13,981 nt of DNA from an uncultured Solirubrobacteraceae bacterium (GCA_902806215.1 CADCVT010000184.1:1-13981), one strand, 5' to 3'; shown: positions 1-6,981, numbered from the stretch's first letter. Made by a program: numbers and translations. The notes: generated by a model from the letters alone, not told the origin.

Positions 1-98
1 CGGCGTTCTTCTGGGCGGCGGTCTGTTACCTGCTGCTCACGGTCACCGCGACGATCATCTTCCGGGCGCTCGAGAAGCGGTACGCGATCCACCGATGA
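1..98 (+). CDS. Amino-acid ABC transporter permease, 3' end only
   Basis: The frame beginning at base 3 is open and encodes 31 residues before the TGA at 96-98. It shows a hydrophobic stretch (AVCYLLLTVTATIIF) followed by a basic end (RALEKRYAIHR). This is the typical last transmembrane helix and cytosolic tail of a polar amino-acid ABC permease, where the 'LE+R' ending is common. The stop overlaps the start of the next permease gene (ATGA, 95-98), so the two are translationally coupled and probably form a heterodimeric channel of the GluC/GluD type. The N-terminal part, including the EAA loop, lies outside the window, so the family call rests on the tail and the neighbour. Confidence 0.75.
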   Translation, partial: AFFWAAVCYLLLTVTATIIFRALEKRYAIHR

Positions 99-901
99 GC
101 TACCTCTTCGACCCCGACAACTGGGAGTGGCTGACCAGCGGCAACAACGCCCGGTTCATCCTCGAGGGCTTCGCGATCAACCTCGAGATCGCGATCACCG
201 CGATGGTGTTCAGCCTGCTCGTCGGGCTGCTGCTCGCGCTCGGGTCGCTCGCAAAGGCCAAGCCGCTGGCGTGGGTGTCGCGCACCTGGGTCGACGTCTT
301 CCGCAACCTCCCCCTGATCTTCCTCATCCTCTACCTCGCGCTGGCGATGCCGGAGTCGTGGCGCAACTTCTGGGAGGACAACGCGCCGGGGTTCTTCCCC
401 GAGGCGCTCGAGAACGGCCGGGTCTTCGCGGCGCTGCTCGCGCTCGTGCTCTACAACAGCGCGGTGCTCGCGGAGATCATGCGCGCGGGCATCCAGTCGC
501 TCGACCGCGGCCAGGGCGAGGCGGCTCAGGCGCTCGGGCTGTCCTACGCGCAGTCGATGCGGCTCGTGATCCTGCCGCAGGGCCTGCGGCGGATGGTCCC
601 GGCGACGGTGTCGCAGCTCATCACGCTGAACAAGGACACGACGCTGATCTCGATCATCGGGATCCAGGAGGTCGTGCGCAACGCGCGCATCGTGTCGAGC
701 GGCAACGTGTTCGTCGGCGGCGTGAACGCCCCCGTGCTCCAGGTCTTCCTCTTCATCGGGCTGCTGTTCATCATCGTGAACCTCCTCCTGTCGAGGCTCT
801 CGAAGCGCCTCGAGCTACGCGAGCAGGCGCGCACCGGGACGACGGTCAAGCCGGTCGCCGGCATCGAGGACCAGGTCGGCATCGCCGACCAGCGCCTTTA
901 G
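95..901 (+). CDS. Amino-acid ABC transporter permease (glutamate-type, GluD-like)
   Basis: This 268-residue inner-membrane permease would form the channel for a polar amino acid such as glutamate or glutamine, together with the permease that ends at 98, a binding protein and an ATPase not in view. Hydrophobic segments lie near residues 23-50, 73-85, 111-128 and 212-233. The 'RNLPLIFLI' segment (70-78) is typical of this family. The cytosolic EAA coupling loop is at about 142-163 (EAAQALGLS ... ILPQG) and is followed by the usual N-K-D-T-T-L-I stretch (179-185). The ATG overlaps the preceding stop, which argues for translational coupling; no strong Shine-Dalgarno is visible. The C-terminal tail after residue 240 is polar and slightly longer than usual. 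The substrate cannot be fixed from sequence. Length and motifs fit the family well. Confidence 0.9.
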   Translation: MSYLFDPDNWEWLTSGNNARFILEGFAINLEIAITAMVFSLLVGLLLALGSLAKAKPLAWVSRTWVDVFRNLPLIFLILYLALAMPESWRNFWEDNAPGFFPEALENGRVFAALLALVLYNSAVLAEIMRAGIQSLDRGQGEAAQALGLSYAQSMRLVILPQGLRRMVPATVSQLITLNKDTTLISIIGIQEVVRNARIVSSGNVFVGGVNAPVLQVFLFIGLLFIIVNLLLSRLSKRLELREQARTGTTVKPVAGIEDQVGIADQRL

Positions 902-906
902 CTCGG

Positions 907-940
907 CGCCGGCCGGCGACACCCGCTCGTCACGCCGGCG
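907..940. terminator. Possible weak hairpin between convergent permease and PKD genes
   Basis: The 39-bp gap between the permease stop (901) and the convergent PKD-gene stop (941) holds an inverted repeat CGCCGGC (907-913) / GCCGGCG (934-940) with a 20-nt loop. There is no T-run. It is placed where a bidirectional terminator would sit, but in such GC-rich DNA a 7-bp stem can occur by chance. Confidence 0.3.
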
Positions 941-2656
941 TCAGCGGAGCGGCAGCCGCACGGTGCGGTCGGCCGACACCGTCGGCATCTCGCCGACCGG
1001 CACGGCGGCCGGCGCTCCGCCCGCGTCGACCAGCGGGGCCCGCGACGCGGCCTTCGCGCGCGCCGCACGAGAGCGCTTCCCGACGATCGTCACCTTCAGC
1101 GTCGTCGTCGAGGCGGCGGTCGCGCCCGCGGGCTTCCACGTGACCTTCAGCTGGTAGGTGCCGGCAGGCAGCCGGCGCGGCAGCTTGAGGCGATAGCCCA
1201 GCGTGCCGCTCTCGGCCACCGCCACCGTGCCGCTGGCGTGGATGCGGCCGCCGCGCGTCAGCGCGATCTTCGCGGAGCCGGGGGTTCCGGCGGTCAGCGC
1301 CAGCGCGAGCGTGCGTGCGTGCGACGACGCCTTCACCCGCTTGGGCGCTGCGATCTCGAGCCCAGGCAGCGCGGTCTCCTGGACGCCGCCGCCGCCCGCT
1401 GCCTTCGAGACCTCCTGGACGGTCGGCGCCGCCGTGACGGTCGCGTTCCCCCCGACGGTGGCGCGCGCGCCCGTGCCCGTGCCCGCGCCCGTCGCGGTGC
1501 CCGTGCCCTTGCCGGCATCGACGGTGCCGGCGCCACCCGCGGGGCGGGCGTTGACGGTGATCACCTGCGTGGCCACCCTCTCATTGCCGGCGTTGTCCGA
1601 GGTCCTGACCGCGACCTGGTACGTGCCGGGCGCCGTGAACGTGTGGCTCGCGCTGGACCCGGTGCCGTCCGGCGTGTTGTCGCCCCAGGACCACGCGTAG
1701 GTCCCGGCGAGGCCGGAGGTCGCGTCGGACGCCTGCGGCGCGAACGTCACGAGATCGCCGACCGTCACCGTGGTCGCGCTCGCCCCGACCGCCAGAGTGG
1801 GCGCCGTGCGATCGAGCGTGATCGAGTCGCACGTGCGGTTCGACAGGTTCGCCTGATCCGCCCTGCGCGCCTGGTTGCTCGAGGACGGGTTGTCGGGGAT
1901 CGCGGCGTCGGCCGAGACGACGCAGAGCGTCACCGGTCCGTCGCCGACGTTGTGGACGGACAGGTCCTCGTCGCACGTGAAGTACGTCGTCTTCTTCATC
2001 CCGCCCAGCGGGACGCTGCACGCGTCGTTGATCTCGTGCGTCTGGTTCGCGCACGCCTGTGCCGGATCGGAGCCGACGTCGCGGCAGATGAAGTTCGCCG
2101 GGAAGGGGAACGCGAGGTTGTCGCTGTAGTCGATGTGGTACGTGAGCTTGGCCGTCCGCGACCAGGCAGCGCCGCCGTCGATCTTGACGCCGATCGAGGG
2201 CTTGGTCCGGTCGATGGTCGTGGAGGCGCGCTTGCCGACCTGGTCGGCGTGGTAGCAGGAGCCGCTGTCGCGCGACCCGATCGAGCCGTCGATCGTGTAG
2301 CGACCGTAGGCGCAGATCCCGTACGTATTGCCCTCGACGAGCGTGTTGGCGCCCCAGTTCACCCAGGTGCTCCCCGTCGAGTTGGCGCCCACGGGCATGG
2401 TCGTCACGCCGGCGAAGGTCGCCCCGTTGTAGTAGTCGAACTCGAGCTTGTACGTCGCGTATGCCGTGCTGCCCTGCCACGACACCCACTGCGTGTTCGT
2501 CGTGGTGTTGGTGAAGGCGGGCTCGCCGCTGCCGTCGACGTAGACGACAGCATGGGCGGCGGGCGCGACGGCAAGCGCGACGAAGGCGGCGCACGCGGCG
2601 AGGAGGCCGCGGAGTGGGACGGGGACGACGCGATGGACGGCGGTGCTCGGGCTCAA
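941..2656 (-). CDS. Secreted PKD-domain protein with a cysteine-rich N-terminal domain
   Basis: This 571-residue protein starts at TTG. A perfect AGGAGG five bases upstream supports that start, and no in-frame ATG occurs before the mature region. A Sec signal peptide spans about 1-36 (basic start, hydrophobic 18-32, AHA before the cut). Residues 37-280 form an unrecognised domain with eight cysteines (115, 134, 191, 202, 213, 228, 245, 276), consistent with disulfides outside the cell. A PKD/Ig-like fold follows at about 285-369, with the typical W-x-W-G-D and H-T-F-x-x-x-G-T-Y features. A Gly/Thr/Ala low-complexity linker (371-430) leads to a C-terminal beta-rich region (about 440-526) with an AGTYQLKVTW motif. 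No catalytic motif is seen; adhesion or surface structure is a guess. A 22-bp shared element lies 51 bp upstream. Confidence 0.85.
   Translation of the reverse strand: MSPSTAVHRVVPVPLRGLLAACAAFVALAVAPAAHAVVYVDGSGEPAFTNTTTNTQWVSWQGSTAYATYKLEFDYYNGATFAGVTTMPVGANSTGSTWVNWGANTLVEGNTYGICAYGRYTIDGSIGSRDSGSCYHADQVGKRASTTIDRTKPSIGVKIDGGAAWSRTAKLTYHIDYSDNLAFPFPANFICRDVGSDPAQACANQTHEINDACSVPLGGMKKTTYFTCDEDLSVHNVGDGPVTLCVVSADAAIPDNPSSSNQARRADQANLSNRTCDSITLDRTAPTLAVGASATTVTVGDLVTFAPQASDATSGLAGTYAWSWGDNTPDGTGSSASHTFTAPGTYQVAVRTSDNAGNERVATQVITVNARPAGGAGTVDAGKGTGTATGAGTGTGARATVGGNATVTAAPTVQEVSKAAGGGGVQETALPGLEIAAPKRVKASSHARTLALALTAGTPGSAKIALTRGGRIHASGTVAVAESGTLGYRLKLPRRLPAGTYQLKVTWKPAGATAASTTTLKVTIVGKRSRAARAKAASRAPLVDAGGAPAAVPVGEMPTVSADRTVRLPLR
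1461..1512 (-). repeat. GTGCCC-type low-complexity repeat in the PKD gene
   Basis: On the + strand this stretch is made of degenerate GTGCCC/GCGCCC hexamers. On the coding strand it gives the alternating Gly-Thr/Gly-Ala linker at about residues 382-398 of the PKD protein. It is a likely site of slippage and length variation between strains. It is coding and in frame, so it is a flexible linker rather than a separate element. Confidence 0.6.
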
Positions 2657-2661
2657 CGGTT

Positions 2662-2667
2662 CCTCCT
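2662..2667 (-). promoter_or_regulatory. Perfect Shine-Dalgarno that fixes the TTG start of the PKD gene
   Basis: Read on the - strand this is AGGAGG, five bases before the TTG at 2656. It is the strongest ribosome-binding site seen in the window. It decides in favour of TTG, because no in-frame ATG or GTG near the signal peptide has a comparable site. Confidence 0.8.
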
Positions 2668-2706
2668 AGGTGACACCGTGAGCTTGTCCCCTCGCTATCG
2701 GGAGGG

Positions 2707-2728
2707 CATCGGGGATTCCCCGGAACCT
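2707..2728 (-). promoter_or_regulatory. 22-bp element, copy A (upstream of PKD gene)
   Basis: On the - strand it fits AGGT-N3-GGG-N4-CCCCGATG, ending 50 bases before the TTG start of the PKD gene. Copies B (5068-5089) and C (7182-7203) have the same length and the same fixed positions, and each also lies upstream of, and in the same direction as, a gene. Its GGGG-AAT-CCCC core is a dyad and forms one arm of a hairpin with 2735-2745 (11 bp with one bulge), which could also act as terminator for the metallopeptidase gene. A promoter or operator role is inference. Confidence 0.55.
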
Positions 2729-2759
2729 TCGCCGCCGGGGATCCCTGATCGACCGTCGT

Positions 2760-3449
2760 TCAGCCGGTCCAGATGGCGTTGCAGGCGGCGGGCTTGCCGC
2801 TCGCGTGGCCGGTCTCGAGCCAGTGGCGCTGGGTCGCGACGTCGCCGTGGTCGGCGTCCGCGACGTAGGTCTCCACTGGCGGGACGGCCTTGCCGGCCGC
2901 GCGGCCCCACACGCCGGCGAGGCACTGCGCGTGCAGCTCTGCCTTGACGACGTCGTCCTGGTTGCGGAAGCCGGACAGGCCACGCTCGGCCTGGACGTGG
3001 TGGCCGACCTCGTGGGCGAGCACGTAGCCGAGCAGGTCGTCGGACTGCGCGTCGCCGACCGCGGCGCGCCGGACGAGGTGGTCGCCGACGTCGATGACGA
3101 TGCGCTCCTCGCCGGGGCAGTACAGCCCGGCCCACCCGTCGGTGCCCTTGCCGCAGTCGCTGTCGGCGCGGGTCGTGCGCGGCTCGATCCTCGGCAGCTC
3201 GTACTCGTCGTCGATGGTGAGGAACGCCTGCTGCCACATCGCGTTCATCGACGCGATGACCTGCTGCACGCGGACCTCGGGCTCGTTCGCGTAGATGTTC
3301 GGAGCAGCCGCGACCGCGACGGCAAGCGTCGCGGGGAACGGCTCGGGCGCGTTGCGAGCGAGCAGCGTCGATCCGGACCGCGCGGCGGTGACGCCGAAGA
3401 CGAGCGCGAGGATCGCAAGCGCGAGGAACTGGCGGGCGCGCGGTGACAC
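2760..3449 (-). CDS. Membrane-anchored neutral zinc metallopeptidase (YpfJ/PF04228-like)
   Basis: A predicted zinc protease of 229 residues, held in the membrane by one N-terminal helix (about 7-22) with the catalytic domain outside. The zinc motif HEVGH lies at 146-150, followed by a further His at 151. The ELHAQC-x-AGVW block at 171-181 supplies the likely third ligand (E171) and is diagnostic of this family, where ELQADC-x-AGVW is usual. Cysteines at 99 and 111 may pair. The GTG at 3447-3449 is chosen because the only upstream in-frame ATG (3569) would place the start inside the terminator hairpins of the preceding gene and would add 40 residues of unlikely composition ahead of the membrane helix. 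No clear Shine-Dalgarno precedes the GTG. The family is well recognised, but its substrates are poorly known. Confidence 0.85.
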   Translation of the reverse strand: MSPRARQFLALAILALVFGVTAARSGSTLLARNAPEPFPATLAVAVAAAPNIYANEPEVRVQQVIASMNAMWQQAFLTIDDEYELPRIEPRTTRADSDCGKGTDGWAGLYCPGEERIVIDVGDHLVRRAAVGDAQSDDLLGYVLAHEVGHHVQAERGLSGFRNQDDVVKAELHAQCLAGVWGRAAGKAVPPVETYVADADHGDVATQRHWLETGHASGKPAACNAIWTG

Positions 3450-3486
3450 GACCCGGTCATCGGCCGTTGAGCGATCGGCCTGAGCC

Positions 3487-3498
3487 CGTACCGGTACG
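3487..3498. promoter_or_regulatory. Perfect 12-bp palindrome upstream of the metallopeptidase gene
   Basis: CGTACCGGTACG is a perfect palindrome 37 bp before the GTG start of the zinc peptidase. Its position and symmetry fit an operator for a dimeric regulator of TetR type. A direct repeat ATCGGCC (3459-3465 and 3474-3480, 15 bp apart) lies between it and the start. No regulator gene is nearby, and function is inferred from symmetry and position only. Confidence 0.35.
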
Positions 3499-3517
3499 AA
3501 CGGACGCACCAACGACC

Positions 3518-3566
3518 GAGGGCCGCCCCATGGGACGGCCCTCGAACGTAGGGGGCTCCGCCCCCT
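3518..3566 (-). terminator. Tandem hairpin terminator after the FAD oxidase gene
   Basis: Two strong hairpins follow the stop of the FAD oxidase on the - strand. The nearer is AGGGGGC / GCCCCCT (3550-3556 and 3560-3566) with a 3-nt loop. The farther is a 26-bp palindrome (3518-3543) with arms GAGGGCCG / CGGCCCTC around CCCATGGG and one mismatched pair. There is no long T-run, as is common in high-GC actinobacteria. The pair separates the oxidase from the metallopeptidase gene and argues that the latter has its own promoter. Confidence 0.65.
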
Positions 3567-3605
3567 CACAACCCCCGCTTGGTCACGGCGCTGGCGCGCC
3601 CTCGC

Positions 3606-4994
3606 TCAGGGGGACGGAGCGATCGGGTGGTTGGACTGGAAGACGTCGGTCGGGTCCACGGCCGCCTTGACGTCACGGAGGCGGGCGTAGCGCTCGGAGG
3701 CGTAGAAGATCCGGGGGTTGGTCGGGTGCTCGGTGAAGTTGAGGTACCGCGAGCCGTTGTCCCACGGGGCCAGCATCGCCTCGACCTTCTCGAGCTGCGA
3801 CTCGACGGCGACGGCCATGTCGGCGTCCATCGCCATGCCGCCCGCGAACGTGACGAACTTGCCCTGGAGCTTGCCGAGCGCGCTCGGGACGGCGCCGTCG
3901 CGGGCGAGCGCGCCGCCGATGTGCCGGACCTCGACCATCAACAGCGGCGACCGCGGGTCCGAGCCGGCGGCGACCAGCGCCTGGATGGCCTCGGCGTCGA
4001 GCTCGTCGAGCATCATGTGCGCGCCGCCGACGGCCGGGACCGGCTCCGGCGGGTCCATGTGGAAGTAGCTCAGGCTCACGGCGTCCTGCATGCCGTCGAG
4101 CATCTCGACGTGCGGGCCGAGGTCGCGGAAGGGGTGCGAGGTCCGCAGGCCGTCCATCTCGCTGCCGAGGTGGACGATCTCGACGTTGATGAAGTGCCCG
4201 CCGCGCAGCGGCTCGGGCATCTCGGGGATCGGCGGGACCTTGAGCATCCGCACGTACGTGGTGGTCTCGTCGCCGATCGTGTCGACGAAGCGGCTCCACA
4301 GGTCGAGGACCTCGGTGGCGCGCTCGATCCCGAACATCATGGAGGTCGTGTAGATCTCGGGCTCGTGGTGGAGCTTGATCTCCATCGCCGTGACGACGCC
4401 GAAGCTGCCGCCGCCGCCGCGCAGCGCCCAGAACAGGCCGGTGTCGTCGGCCTCGGTCACGCGGACGTGCTCGCCGTCGGCGGTGACGAGCTCGATCGCG
4501 ACGACGTTGTCCGAGGACAGGCCGTGCTTGCGCCCCAGCCAGCAGAAGCCGCCGCCGAGCGTGAAGCCGACGACGCCGACGTCGTGGGCCGAGCCGAGCG
4601 TCGGGACGAGCTGGTGCGGCGCGGTCTTCGTGGTGACGTCGAGCCAGACAGCGCCGGCCTCGACGCGGGCGACCTTCGCCTCGGCGTCGACGGTGACCTC
4701 GCGCATCTCGTGCGTCTTCAGCAGGATCGTGCGGTCGAGCGAGCCGAGAGCAGCGGCGTTGTGGCCGGTGCCCTGCGGGGCGATGCGCAGCCCGCTGGCG
4801 GCGGCGTAGCGGACCACGGCCTGGACGTCGGCGACGGTGCGGACCGAGACGACGACCGCCGGGCGCTGGTCGACCGCGAGGTTCCACGCGACGCGCGCCG
4901 CGTCGTAGCCCTCGTCCGAGGGGCCGTAGGCGCTGCCGGCGAGCTCGGCGTCGAGCTTGCGGACGTCGAGGTGGATCTGGTCGGTGGTGAGCAT
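3606..4994 (-). CDS. FAD-linked oxidase (PCMH-type FAD domain plus BBE C-terminus)
   Basis: A 462-residue flavoprotein of the vanillyl-alcohol-oxidase/berberine-bridge-like group, which uses covalently held FAD to oxidise small alcohols, sugars or phenolics with O2 or another acceptor. The FAD-binding domain covers about 43-210: the pyrophosphate loop contains G75-T-G-H78-N, where H78 is the expected covalent flavin attachment site, and G143-F-T-L-G-G-G is the second FAD motif. The substrate domain and BBE tail follow, ending with RLRDVKAAVDPTDVF (438-452) close to the C-terminus. The position of the second flavin-linking Cys of bicovalent members appears to be A136, so only single linkage is expected. 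No signal peptide is seen. The ATG is preceded by AGGAGA at 11 bases, and copy B of the 22-bp element lies 73 bp upstream. The substrate is unknown. Confidence 0.9.
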   Translation of the reverse strand: MLTTDQIHLDVRKLDAELAGSAYGPSDEGYDAARVAWNLAVDQRPAVVVSVRTVADVQAVVRYAAASGLRIAPQGTGHNAAALGSLDRTILLKTHEMREVTVDAEAKVARVEAGAVWLDVTTKTAPHQLVPTLGSAHDVGVVGFTLGGGFCWLGRKHGLSSDNVVAIELVTADGEHVRVTEADDTGLFWALRGGGGSFGVVTAMEIKLHHEPEIYTTSMMFGIERATEVLDLWSRFVDTIGDETTTYVRMLKVPPIPEMPEPLRGGHFINVEIVHLGSEMDGLRTSHPFRDLGPHVEMLDGMQDAVSLSYFHMDPPEPVPAVGGAHMMLDELDAEAIQALVAAGSDPRSPLLMVEVRHIGGALARDGAVPSALGKLQGKFVTFAGGMAMDADMAVAVESQLEKVEAMLAPWDNGSRYLNFTEHPTNPRIFYASERYARLRDVKAAVDPTDVFQSNHPIAPSP

Positions 4995-5055
4995 GTGGGC
5001 GGGATCTCCTGTGGGGCGTTCTCGTCTGCGGTGACGAGTGGAGAATCCGCGCATC

Positions 5056-5097
5056 CGGGGTCGAGGGCATCGGGGGTCTCCCCAAACCTCGACCCCG
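5056..5097. repeat. 11-bp perfect inverted repeat enclosing copy B of the 22-bp element
   Basis: Arms CGGGGTCGAGG (5056-5066) and CCTCGACCCCG (5087-5097) are perfect reverse complements separated by 20 bases, and the loop contains nearly all of the 22-bp element at 5068-5089. It lies in the 128-bp gap between the reductase stop (5123) and the oxidase start (4994). It could act as a terminator for the reductase, as a cruciform, or as an operator dyad; sequence alone does not decide. Confidence 0.5.
5068..5089 (-). promoter_or_regulatory. 22-bp element, copy B (upstream of FAD oxidase)
   Basis: On the - strand it fits AGGT-N3-GGG-N4-CCCCGATG and ends 73 bases before the ATG of the FAD oxidase. 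Beyond the element, copies A and B continue to match for five more bases (CCCTC). A promoter or operator role is inferred from its repetition, orientation and position. Confidence 0.55.
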
Positions 5098-5122
5098 ACC
5101 CCCGACGGGGAACCCCGGCCGC

Positions 5123-6103
5123 TTACGCGCCCATCTCGAGCACGACCTTGCCGGTCGCGCCACGCGAGTCGATGAGCTTGAGCGCCTCGACGCCCCGCTC
5201 GAGCGGGAACCGCGCACCGACGAGCGGGCGCACGTGCCCGGACGCGACGAGCTTGCCGATCGCCTCGCCGATCTCGCGGTTCACCTGCGGCTTGGGCATC
5301 ACGTACGCGCCCCAGCCGGCCCCGATGATCTCGGTGTTGTTGAGCAGGAGCCGGTTGACCTTGACCTCGGGGATCGAGCCGCCGGTGAAGCCGACGACGA
5401 CGAGCCTGCCCTCCTCCTTCAGGGTGCGCAGGCTGTCGGTGAACCGGTCGCCGCCGACCGGGTCGATGACGAGATCCGCGCCGCCGAGCTCCTTGGCCTG
5501 GTCCTTCCACGGCCCGTCGGAGCGCAGCACCTCGTCGGCACCGGCTTCGCGCGCGACCTGCTCCTTCTCGTCGCTCGAGACGATCGCGATCGTCCGCGCG
5601 CCGAGGCCCTTGGCCACCTGCAGGGTCGCCGTCCCGACGCCGCCCGCGGCGCCGTGGACGAGCACGGTCTCGCCCGCGGTCAGGCGCCCGCGCGTGACGA
5701 GCGAGAAGTACGCCGTGTGGTAGTTGAGGACGAGTCCGGCGCCCTCGGCGAACTCGAGCTCGTCGGGCAGCGCGAACGTCAGGTACGGCGGTGCGACGGC
5801 GACCTCGGCAAAGCCGCCGAGCATCGTCATCGCGGCGACGCGGTCGCCCTCCGCGAACCCCGATCCGTCGGGCACCGAGCGCACGACCCCGGCGACCTCG
5901 GCGCCGGGGACGAACGGCGTCGGCGGCTTGAACTGGTACTCGCCGCGCGACTGCAGCACCTCGGGGAACGACACGCCCGCTGCGCGAACCTCGATGACGA
6001 CGCCCCCGTCCGGTGCGAGCATGTGCTCCGGCGAGGGCTCGTCGACCTCCACCAGCTCGATGTCGTCGGGGCCGGTCAGCTGGGAGATCTGGAGGGCGCG
6101 CAT
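5123..6103 (-). CDS. Zinc-independent NADPH:quinone reductase-type oxidoreductase (MDR superfamily)
   Basis: A 326-residue cytosolic enzyme of the quinone-oxidoreductase branch of the medium-chain dehydrogenase/reductase superfamily, expected to reduce quinones or activated double bonds with NADPH. The GroES-like catalytic domain (about 1-125) contains VPGAEVAGVV (65-74) and lacks the zinc ligands of alcohol dehydrogenases. The Rossmann domain carries the nucleotide loop H150-GAAGGVG (151-157) and continues to about residue 260. The C-terminal GKVVLEMG ending is typical. The ATG is 26 bases after the hydrolase stop, with no Shine-Dalgarno. A TATGCT hexamer nine bases before the ATG could be a -10 box giving an almost leaderless message; alternatively it is read through from the hydrolase. 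The exact substrate is not deducible. Confidence 0.9.
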   Translation of the reverse strand: MRALQISQLTGPDDIELVEVDEPSPEHMLAPDGGVVIEVRAAGVSFPEVLQSRGEYQFKPPTPFVPGAEVAGVVRSVPDGSGFAEGDRVAAMTMLGGFAEVAVAPPYLTFALPDELEFAEGAGLVLNYHTAYFSLVTRGRLTAGETVLVHGAAGGVGTATLQVAKGLGARTIAIVSSDEKEQVAREAGADEVLRSDGPWKDQAKELGGADLVIDPVGGDRFTDSLRTLKEEGRLVVVGFTGGSIPEVKVNRLLLNNTEIIGAGWGAYVMPKPQVNREIGEAIGKLVASGHVRPLVGARFPLERGVEALKLIDSRGATGKVVLEMGA

Positions 6104-6129
6104 GGGGCGCGCAGCATAAGGGGGCTCGG

Positions 6130-6981
6130 CTAGAGGCCGGGCGGGTGGCGGACCGTGTAGCCCGCGGTGGGGCGCATCTGCGAGCTCCAGCGCGAGCCGC
6201 GCGGGCCGCGCATGGAGGTGTCGTAGCGGCGGTTGAGGATCTTCAGCCACATGTGGCCGCCGTGCGAGTAGATCGTGATGTAGCGGCCGGGGCCGGGCTT
6301 GCCGTAGTTGCGGAAGCCGCCCGACGGGCGCGGGCGCCCGAGGACGCCGGCGGCGTGCAGCACGTACGACGCGGTGCCCGAGCAGTCGTACGCGCTGTCC
6401 CGGAACGAGCCGTGACCGCCGCCGAGGCGGTAGGGCTTGTACTGGATGCGGTTGGCCGCGCGGATCGCGCGACGGACCGCCTCGGGCAGGCCGGAGCGGC
6501 GGACGCGGCGGGTGCCGCCGCGCCGCTTGAGGACCCGCCGCTTGCCGCGGACGCCGAGCGCCGACCACGTGCCGGGGCCGACGATGCCGTCGGCGGTGAG
6601 GCCGCGACGGCGCTGGAAGCGCTTGACCGCCCGGTAGGTGCCGGGCCCGAAGACGCCGTCGGCCGCGATGCCGAGCTTGCGCTGCAGGAGCCGGACGCTG
6701 CCCGAGCGCGAGCCGCGACGGCCCGACCGCTTGAGCGCGCGCCAGGTGGCGGGGCCGGCGACGCCGTCGGCGCGCATGTTGCGGCGGCGCTGGAAGCGCT
6801 TGAGCTTGCGCGTGGTGCCCTTGCCGAAGATGCCGTCGGCGGGGCGCACGCCCAGCAGCCGCTGGAGCTTCTTGACCGTCGCTCCGCGGTCGCCGCGCTC
6901 GACCGTGCGCTCGGCGAGCGCAGGGGCGGCGGCTGCGAGGAGCAGCGCGAGCAGCACGATGAGACCGAGGATCCGGGACAT
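6130..6981 (-). CDS. Secreted peptidoglycan hydrolase: two PG-binding domains and an NlpC/P60-like domain
   Basis: A 283-residue exported protein. The signal peptide is about 1-23, with a long Leu/Ala core and A-L-A at the cut. Two PG_binding_1 repeats follow at about 29-84 and 92-142, each with the hallmark ADG-x-x-G-x-x-T and KRFQRRR segments; these bind the cell wall. The C-terminal domain (about 165-283) has the NlpC/P60 active-site motif D199-C200-S201-G202, and H243 in GGHMW is the likely catalytic His, so it should cleave stem-peptide bonds. ATG 6981 is chosen because the signal peptide starts there; the open frame runs 79 codons further upstream without any such feature. The protein is strongly basic. 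No good Shine-Dalgarno is seen. It is divergent from the Ig-like gene. Confidence 0.88.
   Translation of the reverse strand: MSRILGLIVLLALLLAAAAPALAERTVERGDRGATVKKLQRLLGVRPADGIFGKGTTRKLKRFQRRRNMRADGVAGPATWRALKRSGRRGSRSGSVRLLQRKLGIAADGVFGPGTYRAVKRFQRRRGLTADGIVGPGTWSALGVRGKRRVLKRRGGTRRVRRSGLPEAVRRAIRAANRIQYKPYRLGGGHGSFRDSAYDCSGTASYVLHAAGVLGRPRPSGGFRNYGKPGPGRYITIYSHGGHMWLKILNRRYDTSMRGPRGSRWSSQMRPTAGYTVRHPPGL

Noticed and set aside
1238..2947. 569-codon + strand open frame
   Set aside because: Antisense to the PKD and peptidase genes and dominated by Arg/Ala/Gly; the opposite strand has a signal peptide, PKD motifs and a perfect Shine-Dalgarno.
3450..3569. ATG at 3569 as start of the metallopeptidase
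   Set aside because: It would translate through the two terminator hairpins and add 40 residues before the membrane helix; the GTG at 3449 gives a normal family length.
5313..5323. A fourth CCCCGATG near 5318
   Set aside because: It lies inside the reductase coding sequence and lacks the AGGT and GGG parts at the required distances.
3579..5723. 714-codon + strand open frame
   Set aside because: It is antisense to the FAD oxidase and part of the reductase, is rich in Asp/Val/Arg/Ala with no domain motifs, and arises from GC-rich third positions of the real genes.
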